A DNA stretch of 64,000 nucleotides, taken from NCBI RefSeq assembly GCF_023821985.2, contig NZ_CP098805.1, positions 434,001-498,000 of the forward strand, read 5' to 3'. Position numbers and translations under genes: made by a program. The stretch's first letter is position 1. Each line of letters opens with the position of its first letter. The stretch comes from Dyadobacter chenhuakuii. Lineage in GTDB: Bacteria > Bacteroidota > Bacteroidia > Cytophagales > Spirosomataceae. Positions 27,404 to 36,689 of this stretch are shown here, piece after piece. The notes below the pieces were generated by a model. The model was not told the DNA's origin, did no database searches, and saw only the letters and a program-made list of their open reading frames with translations.

Positions 27404-28954
27404 GGTGAGCGCCTCTTGCACAACTGTGCTGGGATAATCGTTCAGTTCCAGAATCCGGATGGCATTGGTTGTCACCAGTTTGCCAGGTTTCAGCTTGTAG
27501 TCGAAGATGACGGCATCCTGGTGAATGACTTCCGTAAAGTGATAAAGGTCAAAAGTGTCCGCCAGAAAGTTGGAAAGCTCCCGGTCGTGCGTTGAGGCGA
27601 GCGCCAGATTGCTGCCTTGTGTGAGGTAACTGAGCACCGATTTGCCGATAGCAATACGCTCAACCGAATTGGTGCCCTTAAAAAGTTCGTCCAGCAGAAA
27701 CAGGTTGGAATAGCCCGACCTGCTTTCTTCCAACAGATTTTTAATGGTAAGCACCTCTTCAAAATAATAACTTTTGTCCCCCAGCAAATCATCCGAGATG
27801 CGGATAGACGAATGTATTTTCATGGCAGTCATAGCAAATGCATGGGCAAAGCATGTATTAATGGTTTGTCCAAGCAGCGCATTAATGCCCACGGTCCGGA
27901 TGAAAGTGGTCTTTCCCGACATATTGGAACCTGTCAGCAATGCAGATTTAGTTTGTAATGTTAAGTCATTGGCCACGCCGTCAAATATCAGCGGGTGATA
28001 TACATCCCTGATTTGCAGGTGCTTTAACTCCAAATGAAAGTCGGGCTGACAAGCGTAGGGGACACTTTCTCTGAGTGCGAGTGTTGACAGGGCAATGTCA
28101 GTTTCTGCAACGAACCGGAAAACATCCTCGATGTGCTGCCTTTTGGAATCCAGAATCTTCAAGATTGTAAAGAGCAGCACAGGCTCAACCAGAAACAGTG
28201 CTTTAAATAATTCAAAAACATAATCAACAAACATGCCGATCTCACCTTGCAGTTTGGCCTCGATCTTGAAAATGGACATGGGCAACCCCAATTGATCCAG
28301 CATACTGACCTGCGCTTGCAAGGCATTGTTTTGCGCTGCGAATTCCGGGTTTTTCAAGATGCTGCGGGCTGTTTGAGTCAATATCAAAAGCTGTGGAATG
28401 GAGCTTCCGTATTGGTATAGATTGTTCTTGTTCCAATAGTGGATACCCAGATTCACGGGCAGCAGAACGATCAGGAAAATCAGGATCTGCGGTAAGAAGA
28501 AAGCCATTATAACAGCAAGCACGCTGACCGCAGAAAGTAGTTGTATAAGCCAGTACCAGCCTGGCCTGGGTGTGTACTTGCCGTGGAAAAGCGACGTGAT
28601 ATAGTAAGCATCTGTTTTATTAAGTTTTGAAATCTCTGTGGTGGTTGCGGCCCTTAATGCAGGATCGGCTTGAAAAATAGAGATAACGTTTTCCAAGCGC
28701 TCCTTACGGGCGTCACCCAGGGGAATTACCCGCATGAAGTAATACAAATACTGCTGACCGACGCAGGAAACAGTCCTGTCGATAAACTTAAAAACATCTT
28801 CCAGGTCCAGATCCTGAAATGTTCTGTCGGAAATTACCTGGAAAACCCCATCCCGCTTGTCATTAACAAAATACTTTTCGATCTGACCAAAATTGAAAAA
28901 TCCCTTTTTTATTTGGGCAATATGGTCCTTATCCGATGAGGTTTTCGAAGACAT
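27383..28954 (-). CDS. Membrane-associated MutS-like ATPase
   Basis: 523 residues. The C-terminal half has the MutS domain V ATPase: Walker A GSNMSGKTT (from residue 342), Walker B LFLLDELFKGT (Asp422, Glu423), and STHDRELS as the signature region. The N-terminal half has a short domain III-like helical part and a hydrophobic segment (about residues 128-165) predicted to cross the membrane twice. The mismatch-recognition and connector domains of true MutS are absent, so a role in mismatch repair is unlikely. This is a Bacteroidota family of membrane-bound MutS-like proteins of unknown role. It overlaps the PepSY gene by 21 nt tail to tail. Confidence 0.85.
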   Translation of the reverse strand: MSSKTSSDKDHIAQIKKGFFNFGQIEKYFVNDKRDGVFQVISDRTFQDLDLEDVFKFIDRTVSCVGQQYLYYFMRVIPLGDARKERLENVISIFQADPALRAATTTEISKLNKTDAYYITSLFHGKYTPRPGWYWLIQLLSAVSVLAVIMAFFLPQILIFLIVLLPVNLGIHYWNKNNLYQYGSSIPQLLILTQTARSILKNPEFAAQNNALQAQVSMLDQLGLPMSIFKIEAKLQGEIGMFVDYVFELFKALFLVEPVLLFTILKILDSKRQHIEDVFRFVAETDIALSTLALRESVPYACQPDFHLELKHLQIRDVYHPLIFDGVANDLTLQTKSALLTGSNMSGKTTFIRTVGINALLGQTINTCFAHAFAMTAMKIHSSIRISDDLLGDKSYYFEEVLTIKNLLEESRSGYSNLFLLDELFKGTNSVERIAIGKSVLSYLTQGSNLALASTHDRELSNFLADTFDLYHFTEVIHQDAVIFDYKLKPGKLVTTNAIRILELNDYPSTVVQEALTLAAGNR

Positions 28955-29068
28955 TTCTATAAGATAAATTATAAGGGCAAAAAGCAGCCAGCCCCAAAGC
29001 CAACCGAACCCAGGATCAATTTATCATTTTAGAAAAGAAGTATTTTGAAAGTGTTATGAGCGGTTGAA

Positions 29069-29347
29069 TCAGGAAGCAGTATAATGTCCTTTGGCCGAAA
29101 CGACTGTAACCGTAACCCTCGACTCGTCAACAGCATAAATGATCCTGTGCTCCTGATTTATTCTTCTCGACCAAAATCCAGCCAGGTTGTGCTTTAATTG
29201 TTCTGGCTGGCCTGTTCCAATGTATGGATGCTCAATCAGTTCGTCGAGAAGTTTCCTGACTTTTCTGAGCAGCGGCTTATTGCCAGACTTCCTGAGTTTT
29301 TCGATTCCTTCAAGCGCTTTTGGGGTGAATTCGATGGAATAACTCAT
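29069..29347 (-). CDS. yoeB: YoeB-family mRNA interferase toxin
   Basis: 92 residues, RelE/ParE fold. YoeB features include SYSIEFTPKALEGIEKL, GTGQPEQLKHNLAGFWSRRINQEHRIIY and the C-terminal AKGHY, where the His-Tyr pair is part of the catalytic site in YoeB. It should cut mRNA at the ribosomal A site during stress. The start overlaps the antitoxin stop in an ATGA junction, so the toxin is translated only after the antitoxin. All key residues are present, so it should be active. Confidence 0.93.
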   Translation of the reverse strand: MSYSIEFTPKALEGIEKLRKSGNKPLLRKVRKLLDELIEHPYIGTGQPEQLKHNLAGFWSRRINQEHRIIYAVDESRVTVTVVSAKGHYTAS

Positions 29348-29595
29348 AAACCAAGCAACTTGTCAAAATCGGCTTTATCCACTTTCGTAGTGTTGCCTTT
29401 CCTGTACTGATCGATTCCTTCCTGAATATCAGCCATTGTTTGCGGATCCATGAAATATTTGTCCTTCTCGCCAACCGGGGTCAGTGCATAAGCCTTCTCC
29501 TTACCACGCTGAATAATGATCTGTTCGTTTTTATCAGCAAGATCCATGTATTTTTTTTGATTGTCCCTGAATTCTCTTGAACTAATTACCAGCAT
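29344..29595 (-). CDS. yefM: YefM/Phd-family antitoxin
   Basis: 83 residues. The N-terminal MLVISSREFRDNQKKYMD is the Phd/YefM DNA-binding fold, and IIIQRGKEKAYALTPV is its second conserved block; the C-terminal part (IDQYRKGNTTKVDKADFDKL) is the flexible toxin-wrapping region. It binds and inactivates YoeB and represses the operon. I set the start at ATG 29595 rather than 29658 because a TAnnTTTG promoter and an inverted repeat lie between them and because the conserved domain begins here. Confidence 0.93.
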   Translation of the reverse strand: MLVISSREFRDNQKKYMDLADKNEQIIIQRGKEKAYALTPVGEKDKYFMDPQTMADIQEGIDQYRKGNTTKVDKADFDKLLGL

Positions 29596-29610
29596 GATTG
29601 AGTAGATGAA

Positions 29611-29627
29611 TGTACGGAATTGGTACA
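29611..29627 (-). promoter_or_regulatory. Candidate YefM operator, TGTAC-N7-GTACA
   Basis: A perfect inverted repeat TGTAC / GTACA with a 7-nt spacer lies directly downstream of the -7 element and upstream of the antitoxin start. In E. coli, YefM binds TGTACA-cored palindromes in its own promoter, so this is a natural autorepression site. Confidence 0.55.
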
Positions 29628-29635
29628 CAAATATA
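29628..29635 (-). promoter_or_regulatory. -7 promoter element (TATATTTG) of the yefM-yoeB operon
   Basis: On the minus strand TATATTTG matches TAnnTTTG and abuts the TGTAC inverted repeat at 29611-29627. It lies 33 nt upstream of the antitoxin ATG. Confidence 0.65.
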
Positions 29636-29664
29636 CAATATAAATCAGAAACGCTCATGCGGTA

Positions 29665-30966
29665 TCATTCCAGCCAGGCCCATCTTTTTGCCCAGTCTGT
29701 CAGGAATGCTTTCCGGTGTTTTGAGATGGTTTTTGCACCTTGCTGCTGGTCTATGAAAAGATTGGGATCGGGGAGATCGCCGTACCAGTTTTTGCCGAGC
29801 TTATAGTCGTGCGGTTCGGGTTTTCCTGGCCAGGGTGCGGTGCTGACATATTTCCCGGCATGACCATTAAGCTCTGCAATGCTGCTGATGGTGGTGTATT
29901 CACCCAACTCGACTTGCTTGGGAGAGTAGCGAACGGCGTATTTACCGTCGCCAATGTAATAACCAGGCCATTGCTGACCGCTGATGCTGAGCGTGAACAC
30001 AGCCGAGTCGGCAGGAACATTAATGTTTGGTCCTTGAAACCGCCACTCAATGACGCCGTAAGTGGCTACGGTGTCGGCAGTGGTGGTGTTGCGCTCAAAA
30101 ATGGTTCTCGAACTCCTTGTGATCGGCGTGAAAGAGCCGCCCCAGCTTTCGCCTGTCGGCTGATCCGGATTACCATGCATGACATAGGCCAGCGAAGGTG
30201 TGTCGCCCATTTTAATGTTGCCTTTGTAATACTTAATAAAATCCTTTCCCATTGCTCCGCGGCCTTTGATGTAATTCGGATAATAGGCTTCTGCCGTCAT
30301 ATCTGCGGGCGATCCGGCATCCATAAACCAGCCGCGGTAAGTGGCGTTGCATTCGATCATCCAAACGTCGGGGTGGTTGGCGGCGATGTAGTCATAGGCA
30401 TTCACGCCCCATTTTTTATTCGGGCCGCCGATCCAGTACACCCGTATGTTTTTCGTGATCTCCGGCGCATCATGCAATGCCTGTGCAACATCTTCGATAC
30501 CACCCCATACCAGCACCCAAAGCGGCTGGTCGGAAGACTTTTTAGCACAAGAAATGAGCCATTCAGAACCCTCCGTTTTTTCGGCGAAACCCTTATAAGG
30601 CGCCCACGCTGTTGCTCCCTGTTTGCACACATTGCGCAATGTAGCCGGCTCGGGAAAGGCCTTTTGATGCTTTTTTAGTTTGGGAAGATCCTTTTCATAC
30701 AAATCAATCATATCCAGGATGTCCTTTTTGCGACCGGTCTGGAACGAAGTGGAAACCAATCCTTCAATTTGAAAACGGTCTGCATACATCAGCAGATGGA
30801 TCATCGATTGGAAATCATCCGGATCGGTCCCGCCGATATCGGTGCTGATGAAAATGCGGGGTTTTTGCTGCGCATGGGCCGAAAAAAAGCTCATAACCAG
30901 ACAGCTGGTCATGAGCAATGGGATATAAATACGGATCTTTTCCCTTCTTATAAACAGTAATTTCAT
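29665..30966 (-). CDS. DUF1593 protein, nucleoside-hydrolase-like, exported
   Basis: 433 residues with a signal peptide (MTSCLVMSFFSAHAQ). The first domain begins RIFISTDIGGTDPDDFQS, whose Asp cluster is the calcium-binding DxGxxxDD motif of inosine-uridine nucleoside hydrolases; VLVWGGIEDVAQAL is also typical. The C-terminal part (SAVFTLSISGQQWPGYYIGDG...) is a beta-sandwich of the DUF1593 C-terminal domain. Members of this family are sometimes labelled cellulose-binding proteins; hydrolysis of a ribosyl or glycosyl bond is a reasonable guess only. It is the first gene after the TA pair and not obviously part of the SusC operon. Confidence 0.85.
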   Translation of the reverse strand: MKLLFIRREKIRIYIPLLMTSCLVMSFFSAHAQQKPRIFISTDIGGTDPDDFQSMIHLLMYADRFQIEGLVSTSFQTGRKKDILDMIDLYEKDLPKLKKHQKAFPEPATLRNVCKQGATAWAPYKGFAEKTEGSEWLISCAKKSSDQPLWVLVWGGIEDVAQALHDAPEITKNIRVYWIGGPNKKWGVNAYDYIAANHPDVWMIECNATYRGWFMDAGSPADMTAEAYYPNYIKGRGAMGKDFIKYYKGNIKMGDTPSLAYVMHGNPDQPTGESWGGSFTPITRSSRTIFERNTTTADTVATYGVIEWRFQGPNINVPADSAVFTLSISGQQWPGYYIGDGKYAVRYSPKQVELGEYTTISSIAELNGHAGKYVSTAPWPGKPEPHDYKLGKNWYGDLPDPNLFIDQQQGAKTISKHRKAFLTDWAKRWAWLE

Positions 30967-31139
30967 CGTTATTCCGATCAGTCAGCACCGAATATCCGGC
31001 ACACTTCATTTTACTATTACAAAGGTAAAAAGAAAGTAATCGAAAAAAATAGAAATTAAATGATAGTTATCGCGGATGGAGTTTAATAGTAAAAGTAGTG
31101 TGCATATAGCTGCTTACATCTATCTAAAAATGCCTGTGA

Positions 31140-32378
31140 TTATTTCTTCAAAACTTTCGCGCGATCAACGGATCCGTCGGCGAAAATTACTTTAACTATG
31201 TACAGCCCGGCCGGGAAATGGTTGATATTATATTCTGATACCGCATTCGACGAATCATTGTTTTTCTGGTCCATTATCAATTTTCCGGAAACATCCATGA
31301 ATTGCACGCGTGCGATCTTATCCAGATCTTTCGAAAGAACGGAAAGGCGGTCAATGGTTGGGTTTGGATAAAGGGCTGTTCTGTTGGCAGACTGGAAATT
31401 AATACTCCTGATCCGGCTGAATGCAAAGGTCCCGTCCTTATCGATCATTTTAAGTCTGTACAAGTTGTTGCCGGTTTTTGGCGCAATATCCGAGAAAGAG
31501 TAGGAGAGTAGCTTGGTGCTTTCACCATTGGAAATTACACTTCCTACGCCAATCCACTGTTTGCCGTTTTGGCTGCGTTGTATTTCAAAACGATCACTGT
31601 TTGTCTCCGCTGTTGTTGCCCAGTTTAATGTAACCGAGGACTGCTCGCCTTTTTTTATATCGAAGCTCAAAAGCGTCACGGGAAGGGAAACTTCTACATT
31701 CGAGACAACATTACCGTTCAGCGATATTTTTCCAGCGGTCGAAAGCGCTCTTCCCGAAAGAGTTGCACCCGCTCCCAGTGAGATGGCGCCTTCATTAACA
31801 ACGGTGCCGATAAAATCAATGTCGGCTGCCAGGTTGAAAGCACCGTTGACTACCCAGTATACGTTCTTAGGCAATGTTCCGCCTGTTAAAACGATATTTG
31901 CAGGTGCGTCCACCGAAAGTGCTCCTCCTATCTTGATGATAAAAACAGCATCGGGATCATTGTTTCCGTTTAAAATAAGGCTGCCTGAAAAAGAAGTGGC
32001 CTCTGTGCTGCAATGCACGCCTGGGGCAAGCACCGTCACGCCGTCCAGTGTGGCGGCTAGCGGAAATCCGCATGGATTAAGTGTTCCACTGGTCAGTACG
32101 CTATAAGCCGTAGCAACATCTGCGGCAGCCGCAACACCCTGTGTATCGCCAAAGTGGCTCTGCCCGACCAGCGTAACTGCATTGCCGGTCACAGCGCCTG
32201 TCCCGTTTCCGATGTCGCCGGTAACCAATGTTGTTCCTGTATTAGCAAACTCCCCAGCGGATGTATAAAGTGCAAATGTCTCAGCCCCGCCGAAAGTAGG
32301 CACGGTTTGAGCCATGCTTAAATGGCAAAGTGCAGAAAGCGAAACGGTAAGAATGTTGAAGAAGAAAGATGTTTTCAT
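31140..32378 (-). CDS. Ice-binding-like (DUF3494) protein with type IX secretion sorting domain
   Basis: 412 residues. A signal peptide (ending near SMAQ) is followed by a DUF3494 ice-binding-protein domain (about residues 25-235): FALYTSAGEFANTGTTLVTGDIG, VAAADVATAYSVL, APGVHCSTEATSF and DAVFIIKIGGALSVD match the discontinuous beta-solenoid family. The remaining ~160 residues hold a fibronectin-like linker (LLSFDIKKGEQSSVTLNW) and a type A C-terminal sorting signal (LYPNPTIDRLSVLS...AGLYIVKVIFADG...VLKK), so it is secreted by T9SS and probably anchored to the surface. Start set at ATG 32378 (KTSFFFNIL) instead of 32411. Whether it binds ice or is an adhesin is open. Confidence 0.88.
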   Translation of the reverse strand: MKTSFFFNILTVSLSALCHLSMAQTVPTFGGAETFALYTSAGEFANTGTTLVTGDIGNGTGAVTGNAVTLVGQSHFGDTQGVAAAADVATAYSVLTSGTLNPCGFPLAATLDGVTVLAPGVHCSTEATSFSGSLILNGNNDPDAVFIIKIGGALSVDAPANIVLTGGTLPKNVYWVVNGAFNLAADIDFIGTVVNEGAISLGAGATLSGRALSTAGKISLNGNVVSNVEVSLPVTLLSFDIKKGEQSSVTLNWATTAETNSDRFEIQRSQNGKQWIGVGSVISNGESTKLLSYSFSDIAPKTGNNLYRLKMIDKDGTFAFSRIRSINFQSANRTALYPNPTIDRLSVLSKDLDKIARVQFMDVSGKLIMDQKNNDSSNAVSEYNINHFPAGLYIVKVIFADGSVDRAKVLKK

Positions 32379-32475
32379 ATATGCTTGAATAAATTGTGAA
32401 AGTATTTTCACCGCACAAATATGACCTTAACCCCTTCAAGTAATGTTATAGCATGTGTAGTATTAGTTATAACAT

Positions 32476-33036
32476 TCACACGTTTTCCAAATTCCCGCTT
32501 CTTTTACCTTTTAATTGTTTATAAAAAGACGGCGTAAGACCCGTGATCTGCTTGAACTGATTGGACAAATAGGCTACGCTGCTGTAATTCATTTTGTAGG
32601 ATATCTGCGTCAGGTTAAGCTCGTCGTATAGGATCAGTTCTTTTACCCTTTCAATTTTGTGAATGATGATAAATTGCTGGATCGTAATGCCCTTTACCTC
32701 GGAAAATACATTGGCCAGATAGGTGTAATCATAACCCAATTGCTGGCTGATGTAGTCTGAATGATTGATTTTGGGAAATTCATCAGAATGGTGGATCATC
32801 TGAATAATGAGATTTTTAATTTTCTCAATCAGAATACTTTTTTTATCATCCATCAATTCCAGCCCGGATTTGAGCAGGTTGTTTTTTAGCATTTCACGCT
32901 GCTGCGGATATATTTCACCTGCAATTTCCACCATGCCCAAGTCAATGAGCGAGTAGGCTATCTCCAACTTGCGCAGTTCCTCCTCAACCATCATTTTGCA
33001 CCGCAAGCTGACCATATACTTAATGTAGAGTTTCAT
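32476..33036 (-). CDS. Short AraC-type transcriptional regulator
   Basis: 186 residues. The last ~100 residues form the AraC double helix-turn-helix: DYISQQLGYDYTYLANVFSEVKG for the first and LNLTQISYKMNYSSVAYLSNQFKQITGLTPSFYK for the second. The N-terminal ~80 residues are helical and charged with no cupin, so a small-molecule pocket like that of the 5306-6247 regulator is absent. This short helical type is common in Bacteroidota. It is divergent from the SusC operon at 33474 and may control it or the adjacent ice-binding-like gene. Confidence 0.85.
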   Translation of the reverse strand: MKLYIKYMVSLRCKMMVEEELRKLEIAYSLIDLGMVEIAGEIYPQQREMLKNNLLKSGLELMDDKKSILIEKIKNLIIQMIHHSDEFPKINHSDYISQQLGYDYTYLANVFSEVKGITIQQFIIIHKIERVKELILYDELNLTQISYKMNYSSVAYLSNQFKQITGLTPSFYKQLKGKRSGNLENV

Positions 33037-33473
33037 TCAAATTGCGATCTATGTTTTGTTGATGGTCGTCAGCATTCTCACGACCAGGCAAGAAAAGTAA
33101 CCATAATAAATCAACATCCGACGAAATGAAATTTAATTTATACAATGAATTCTACGTATAGACTGATGGCCATATCATAAAGGAGTCGGTTGTGTGATGT
33201 TGCGACCGTGCACGAAGGAATACCCTGGTCTGCCGGACCCAATCAACATCATGTACATATGGCATTATTTTTCAATAAAATGCCGGTTTATTTATAAAAC
33301 ACATCAAAATACAGTCAATACTAATCAAATCCTGAAATGTATTTGGTATTATATTGTGTTAAAATTGTATTGTAGAAACCGATTGAAACTTGTAGTATCA
33401 TCACGAACTAATAGTCCTCTATGAAACATTAATCCTGGTTTTCATTACTCACCTTTAAGCTAAACTCAATTTT
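33037..33473. other. 437-bp AT-rich intergenic region between the AraC-type gene and SusC
   Basis: No convincing gene is visible; a 76-codon open frame at 33194-33424 has no family-like features. I found no exact TAnnTTTG element in either direction; TACTTTTC on the minus strand is one mismatch away. An inverted repeat TGGTCGT / ACGACCA lies at 33063-33086, and GGCATT / AATGCC arms at 33258-33281. Confidence 0.5.
33063..33086 (-). promoter_or_regulatory. Inverted repeat upstream of the short AraC-type gene
   Basis: Perfect 7-bp arms TGGTCGT and ACGACCA flank a 10-nt loop, 27 nt upstream of the regulator's ATG. It could be an autoregulatory site or a leader hairpin; function unproven. Confidence 0.3.
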
Positions 33474-36400
33474 ATGAACCCATTTAGACAAAATCCCCTC
33501 CCGGGACTTTGCAGGCTTCTTTGTGCCGTCACGGTAGCAGGGATAATGCATTCTCCGGGCATTTTACAAGCTGCACCCGCACCCGTAGCGGCAGCAAACA
33601 GTCCGCACAGGCGCATTGATAAAACCCTGACCGGGAAGGTTATCGATGAAAAAAATACGCCATTGCCTGGCGTAAGCGTCATTATCAAAGGCACCAGCCG
33701 GGGAACGACCACTGGCACCGACGGAAGCTTTACACTGGTGGTTGAAGATGCGGCTCAGACGCTGACTTTTTCTTTCATAGGATACACATCGCAAGATGTA
33801 GCCATTGGCAATCAGTCTGCATTTAACATTACATTACTACCTAGCAGCGAGGAGCTTACGGAAGTTGTGGTGGTAGGATATGGCACGCAATCTTCTGCGG
33901 CGGTAACGGGCGCGGTAAGCAACATTCAGGCCAAAGACCTCATCCGCACGCCATCGGTTGGTACTTCTGATGCGCTGGTGGGCCGCGTTCAGGGGATTAC
34001 TGCCCGAAAAGCAGATGCCCGTCCGGGTGCTGCGACCACTATCCAGATCCGGAACCTGGGAACCCCGCTTTTTGTCATCGACGGAATTCCCTCCGATGCG
34101 ACCAACTTCAATAACCTGGGTCAGAACGATATTGAAAGTGTTTCGATCCTTAAAGATGCTTCTGCCGCAGTATATGGACTCCGTGCAGCGAACGGGGTTG
34201 TTTTGGTCACGACAAAAAGAGGAAAAGCAGGGGATGGTCCCGCCCGGATCAACATTTCGGGTTACTATGGTTTGCAGAATTTTACGCGTTACCCCAAGCC
34301 GGCGAGCGCTTACCAGCACATGCGAGGGCTTGTGGAATCGGACGTGAACCAGGGTCGTACGCCTTCTATTACGCCCGAGGAACTTGCCAAATGGAAAGCG
34401 GGGACTGAAAAGGGTTATCAGAGTTTTGATTATTACAAAATGGTGATGCGTCCCAATGTGCCGCAATATTCATTGAATGCCAATGTATCCGGCGGCACGG
34501 AAAAGATCAGCTACTTCCTTTCTGTGGGTCATCTGAGCCAGGATGCCCTTATCAAAGATTACAGTTTTAAGCGTACCAACGTGCAGGCGAATGTGGAGTC
34601 GAGCATTACCAAGAGGCTGAAAGTCGGCGCGCAGATTAGTGCCCGTATTGAAGACCGTTTTCAGGTGGGTGTGCCGGGACTGGATGATTATTTCAACCCT
34701 TTCCTGAGCATATTTACCATGTGGCCAACCGAACGCCCTTATGCCAATGATAATCCGAAGTACATCAACCAGACTCACAATGTAAATGTGAACCCTGCTA
34801 CCTATAAGCGGGATATTACGGGTTATATTGACGAGATCACACGCGTGGTGAAGGGTAACTTTTATGCGGAATACGATTTTGCATTCGGCCTGAAAGTGAA
34901 GGGAACGTATTCATATCAATACCACAATTTCGATTTTGATGGTTTTGAATACACTTACGATGCTTATAAATATGATGAGGCCACCGACAAATACAATGTC
35001 GTAGCAGGTGGGGGAAACCAGAATCCATGGCGTGAGCGTCGCAAACGCAACATTGTGGACCGCTTCGCACAGTTGCAGCTGAATTATAGCAAAACCTTCG
35101 GCGATCACGAGCTTTCCGCTGTTGCAGCCTACGAGCAGTCGGACAATGTGAACACTTACCTGGTTGTGCACACTGTTCCGCCAAACAATTACATTCCGTT
35201 GATGTCGTTTGCGAATCAGGATTTGCTGATCGATGAGTGGAGTACGGAAGCGCGCGCAGGATACATTGGCCGTGTGAATTATAATTTCAAACAAAAATAT
35301 TTGCTTGAAGCGGTGGGCCGTTACGATGGCTCTTTCCTATATGCACCCGGAAAAAGGTTCGGTTTCTTTCCCGGCGTTTCCGCGGGGTGGCGGATCTCAG
35401 AGGAGAATTTCTTCAAGGGAAAGCTTGAAAACGTGTTCAGCAGCCTGAAAATCCGCGCTTCTTATGGTCGCACGGGGAGTGACAGGAACGCCACTGTTGT
35501 GAATGAACCATTCATCGTATCGCCATTCAGTTATTTGCCCGGCTATAACTTCCTGCAGGGAAGCGCCATTTTCAATGGACAATACAACATTGGCGTAAGG
35601 CCGCGCGGGTTGCCCATTACGACGCTTTCCTGGATCACCAACATTTCTACCAACCTCGGAATTGACTTCGGTCTGCTGGGCGGGAAATTGAATGGTCAGG
35701 TTGATATTTTCCAGAGAAAAAGAGACGGACTTCCTGCTGCCCGTTATGACGTGCTGCTGCCATCAGAAGTAGGCTATACATTGCCCAACGAAAACCTGAA
35801 CAGCGATACGCACCGGGGAATTGAAGGGGTGCTTACCTACAAAAGCGCAGTAGGTCAAATTGATTACACAGTTAGTGCCAACGCAACATTATCCCGCCGC
35901 CGTGACCTGGATTTCTATAAACCGCGTTTCGGGAACTCCTACAATGAATACCGCGACTCGTACGTAGACCGCTGGGGCAACATTAACTGGGGTTACCAGG
36001 TTGAAGGGCAGTTTCAGTCGCAGGAACAAATTGAGAGTCACCTGATTGACAATGACGGACAAGGCAACCGCACACATCTTCCAGGGGATTTTATTTACAA
36101 AGACGTCAATGGGGACGGGATCATTAACACGCTGGACGAGCGCCCGATCGGTTATGCAGAAGGCGCCAATCCTTACCTGAGCTTTGCGCTTAATGGCAGC
36201 GTTTCCTACAAGGGTTTTTCATTGTTTGCCGATTTTGCCGGAGCCTCGTTACAAAGTTTTCAGCGAGCTTTTGAATTAAAAATCCCTTACCAAAACAACG
36301 GGACATCGCCGCATTTTATGCTCGAAGACCGCTGGCACCGCGAAGATCCTTTCGATCCCAACAGCAAATGGATCCCCGGAACGTACCCTGCGATCAGAAA

Positions 36401-36677
36401 GGACAATTCCAGCCATGTGAATTTCCGTAAAAGTGATTTCTGGATCACCAATGTGCGCTATATACGCCTCAGAAACATTGAGTTGGGTTATAGTTTTGAT
36501 CAAAAAGTTTTCAAAAAACTGGGAAGCAGCGGCCTTCGCATTTATGTGAATGCCAGCAATCTGTTCTCGATCGACAATGTCAAGAAATACGAGATCGATC
36601 CTGAGATTTCGTCCGGTAATGCGCTCGTGTATCCGCAGCAGCGATTGTTTAATGCCGGTTTTAGTATCAATTTTTAA
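33474..36677 (+). CDS. SusC-like TonB-dependent outer-membrane transporter
   Basis: 1067 residues. A signal peptide is followed by the carboxypeptidase-regulatory-like domain (LTGKVIDEKNTPLPGVSVII, FSFIGYT), the TonB-box region EELTEVVVVGYGTQSSAAV, the plug (LFVIDGIPSD, ESVSILKDASAAVYGLRAANGV) and a large barrel ending in FSINF. It works with the SusD protein encoded 12 nt downstream. No glycoside hydrolase is encoded in the operon, so the cargo cannot be assigned; the third gene is DUF3823, common in this type of operon. Only about 40% of the length is well conserved with the fucose-locus SusC by eye, so it is not a recent duplicate. Confidence 0.92.
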   Translation: MNPFRQNPLPGLCRLLCAVTVAGIMHSPGILQAAPAPVAAANSPHRRIDKTLTGKVIDEKNTPLPGVSVIIKGTSRGTTTGTDGSFTLVVEDAAQTLTFSFIGYTSQDVAIGNQSAFNITLLPSSEELTEVVVVGYGTQSSAAVTGAVSNIQAKDLIRTPSVGTSDALVGRVQGITARKADARPGAATTIQIRNLGTPLFVIDGIPSDATNFNNLGQNDIESVSILKDASAAVYGLRAANGVVLVTTKRGKAGDGPARINISGYYGLQNFTRYPKPASAYQHMRGLVESDVNQGRTPSITPEELAKWKAGTEKGYQSFDYYKMVMRPNVPQYSLNANVSGGTEKISYFLSVGHLSQDALIKDYSFKRTNVQANVESSITKRLKVGAQISARIEDRFQVGVPGLDDYFNPFLSIFTMWPTERPYANDNPKYINQTHNVNVNPATYKRDITGYIDEITRVVKGNFYAEYDFAFGLKVKGTYSYQYHNFDFDGFEYTYDAYKYDEATDKYNVVAGGGNQNPWRERRKRNIVDRFAQLQLNYSKTFGDHELSAVAAYEQSDNVNTYLVVHTVPPNNYIPLMSFANQDLLIDEWSTEARAGYIGRVNYNFKQKYLLEAVGRYDGSFLYAPGKRFGFFPGVSAGWRISEENFFKGKLENVFSSLKIRASYGRTGSDRNATVVNEPFIVSPFSYLPGYNFLQGSAIFNGQYNIGVRPRGLPITTLSWITNISTNLGIDFGLLGGKLNGQVDIFQRKRDGLPAARYDVLLPSEVGYTLPNENLNSDTHRGIEGVLTYKSAVGQIDYTVSANATLSRRRDLDFYKPRFGNSYNEYRDSYVDRWGNINWGYQVEGQFQSQEQIESHLIDNDGQGNRTHLPGDFIYKDVNGDGIINTLDERPIGYAEGANPYLSFALNGSVSYKGFSLFADFAGASLQSFQRAFELKIPYQNNGTSPHFMLEDRWHREDPFDPNSKWIPGTYPAIRKDNSSHVNFRKSDFWITNVRYIRLRNIELGYSFDQKVFKKLGSSGLRIYVNASNLFSIDNVKKYEIDPEISSGNALVYPQQRLFNAGFSINF

Positions 36678-36689
36678 TTCAAATCCGTT

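Noticed and set aside
27383..28954. MutS mismatch-repair protein
   Set aside because: Domains for mismatch recognition are missing and a membrane segment is present; only the ATPase domain matches.
29740..30678. 312-codon plus-strand frame opposite the DUF1593 gene
   Set aside because: It is the shadow of a strongly coding minus-strand gene with a recognised family; its protein has no domain-like pattern.
33194..33424. 76-codon frame between the AraC-type and SusC genes
   Set aside because: AT-rich with no conserved motif or promoter; treated as non-coding.
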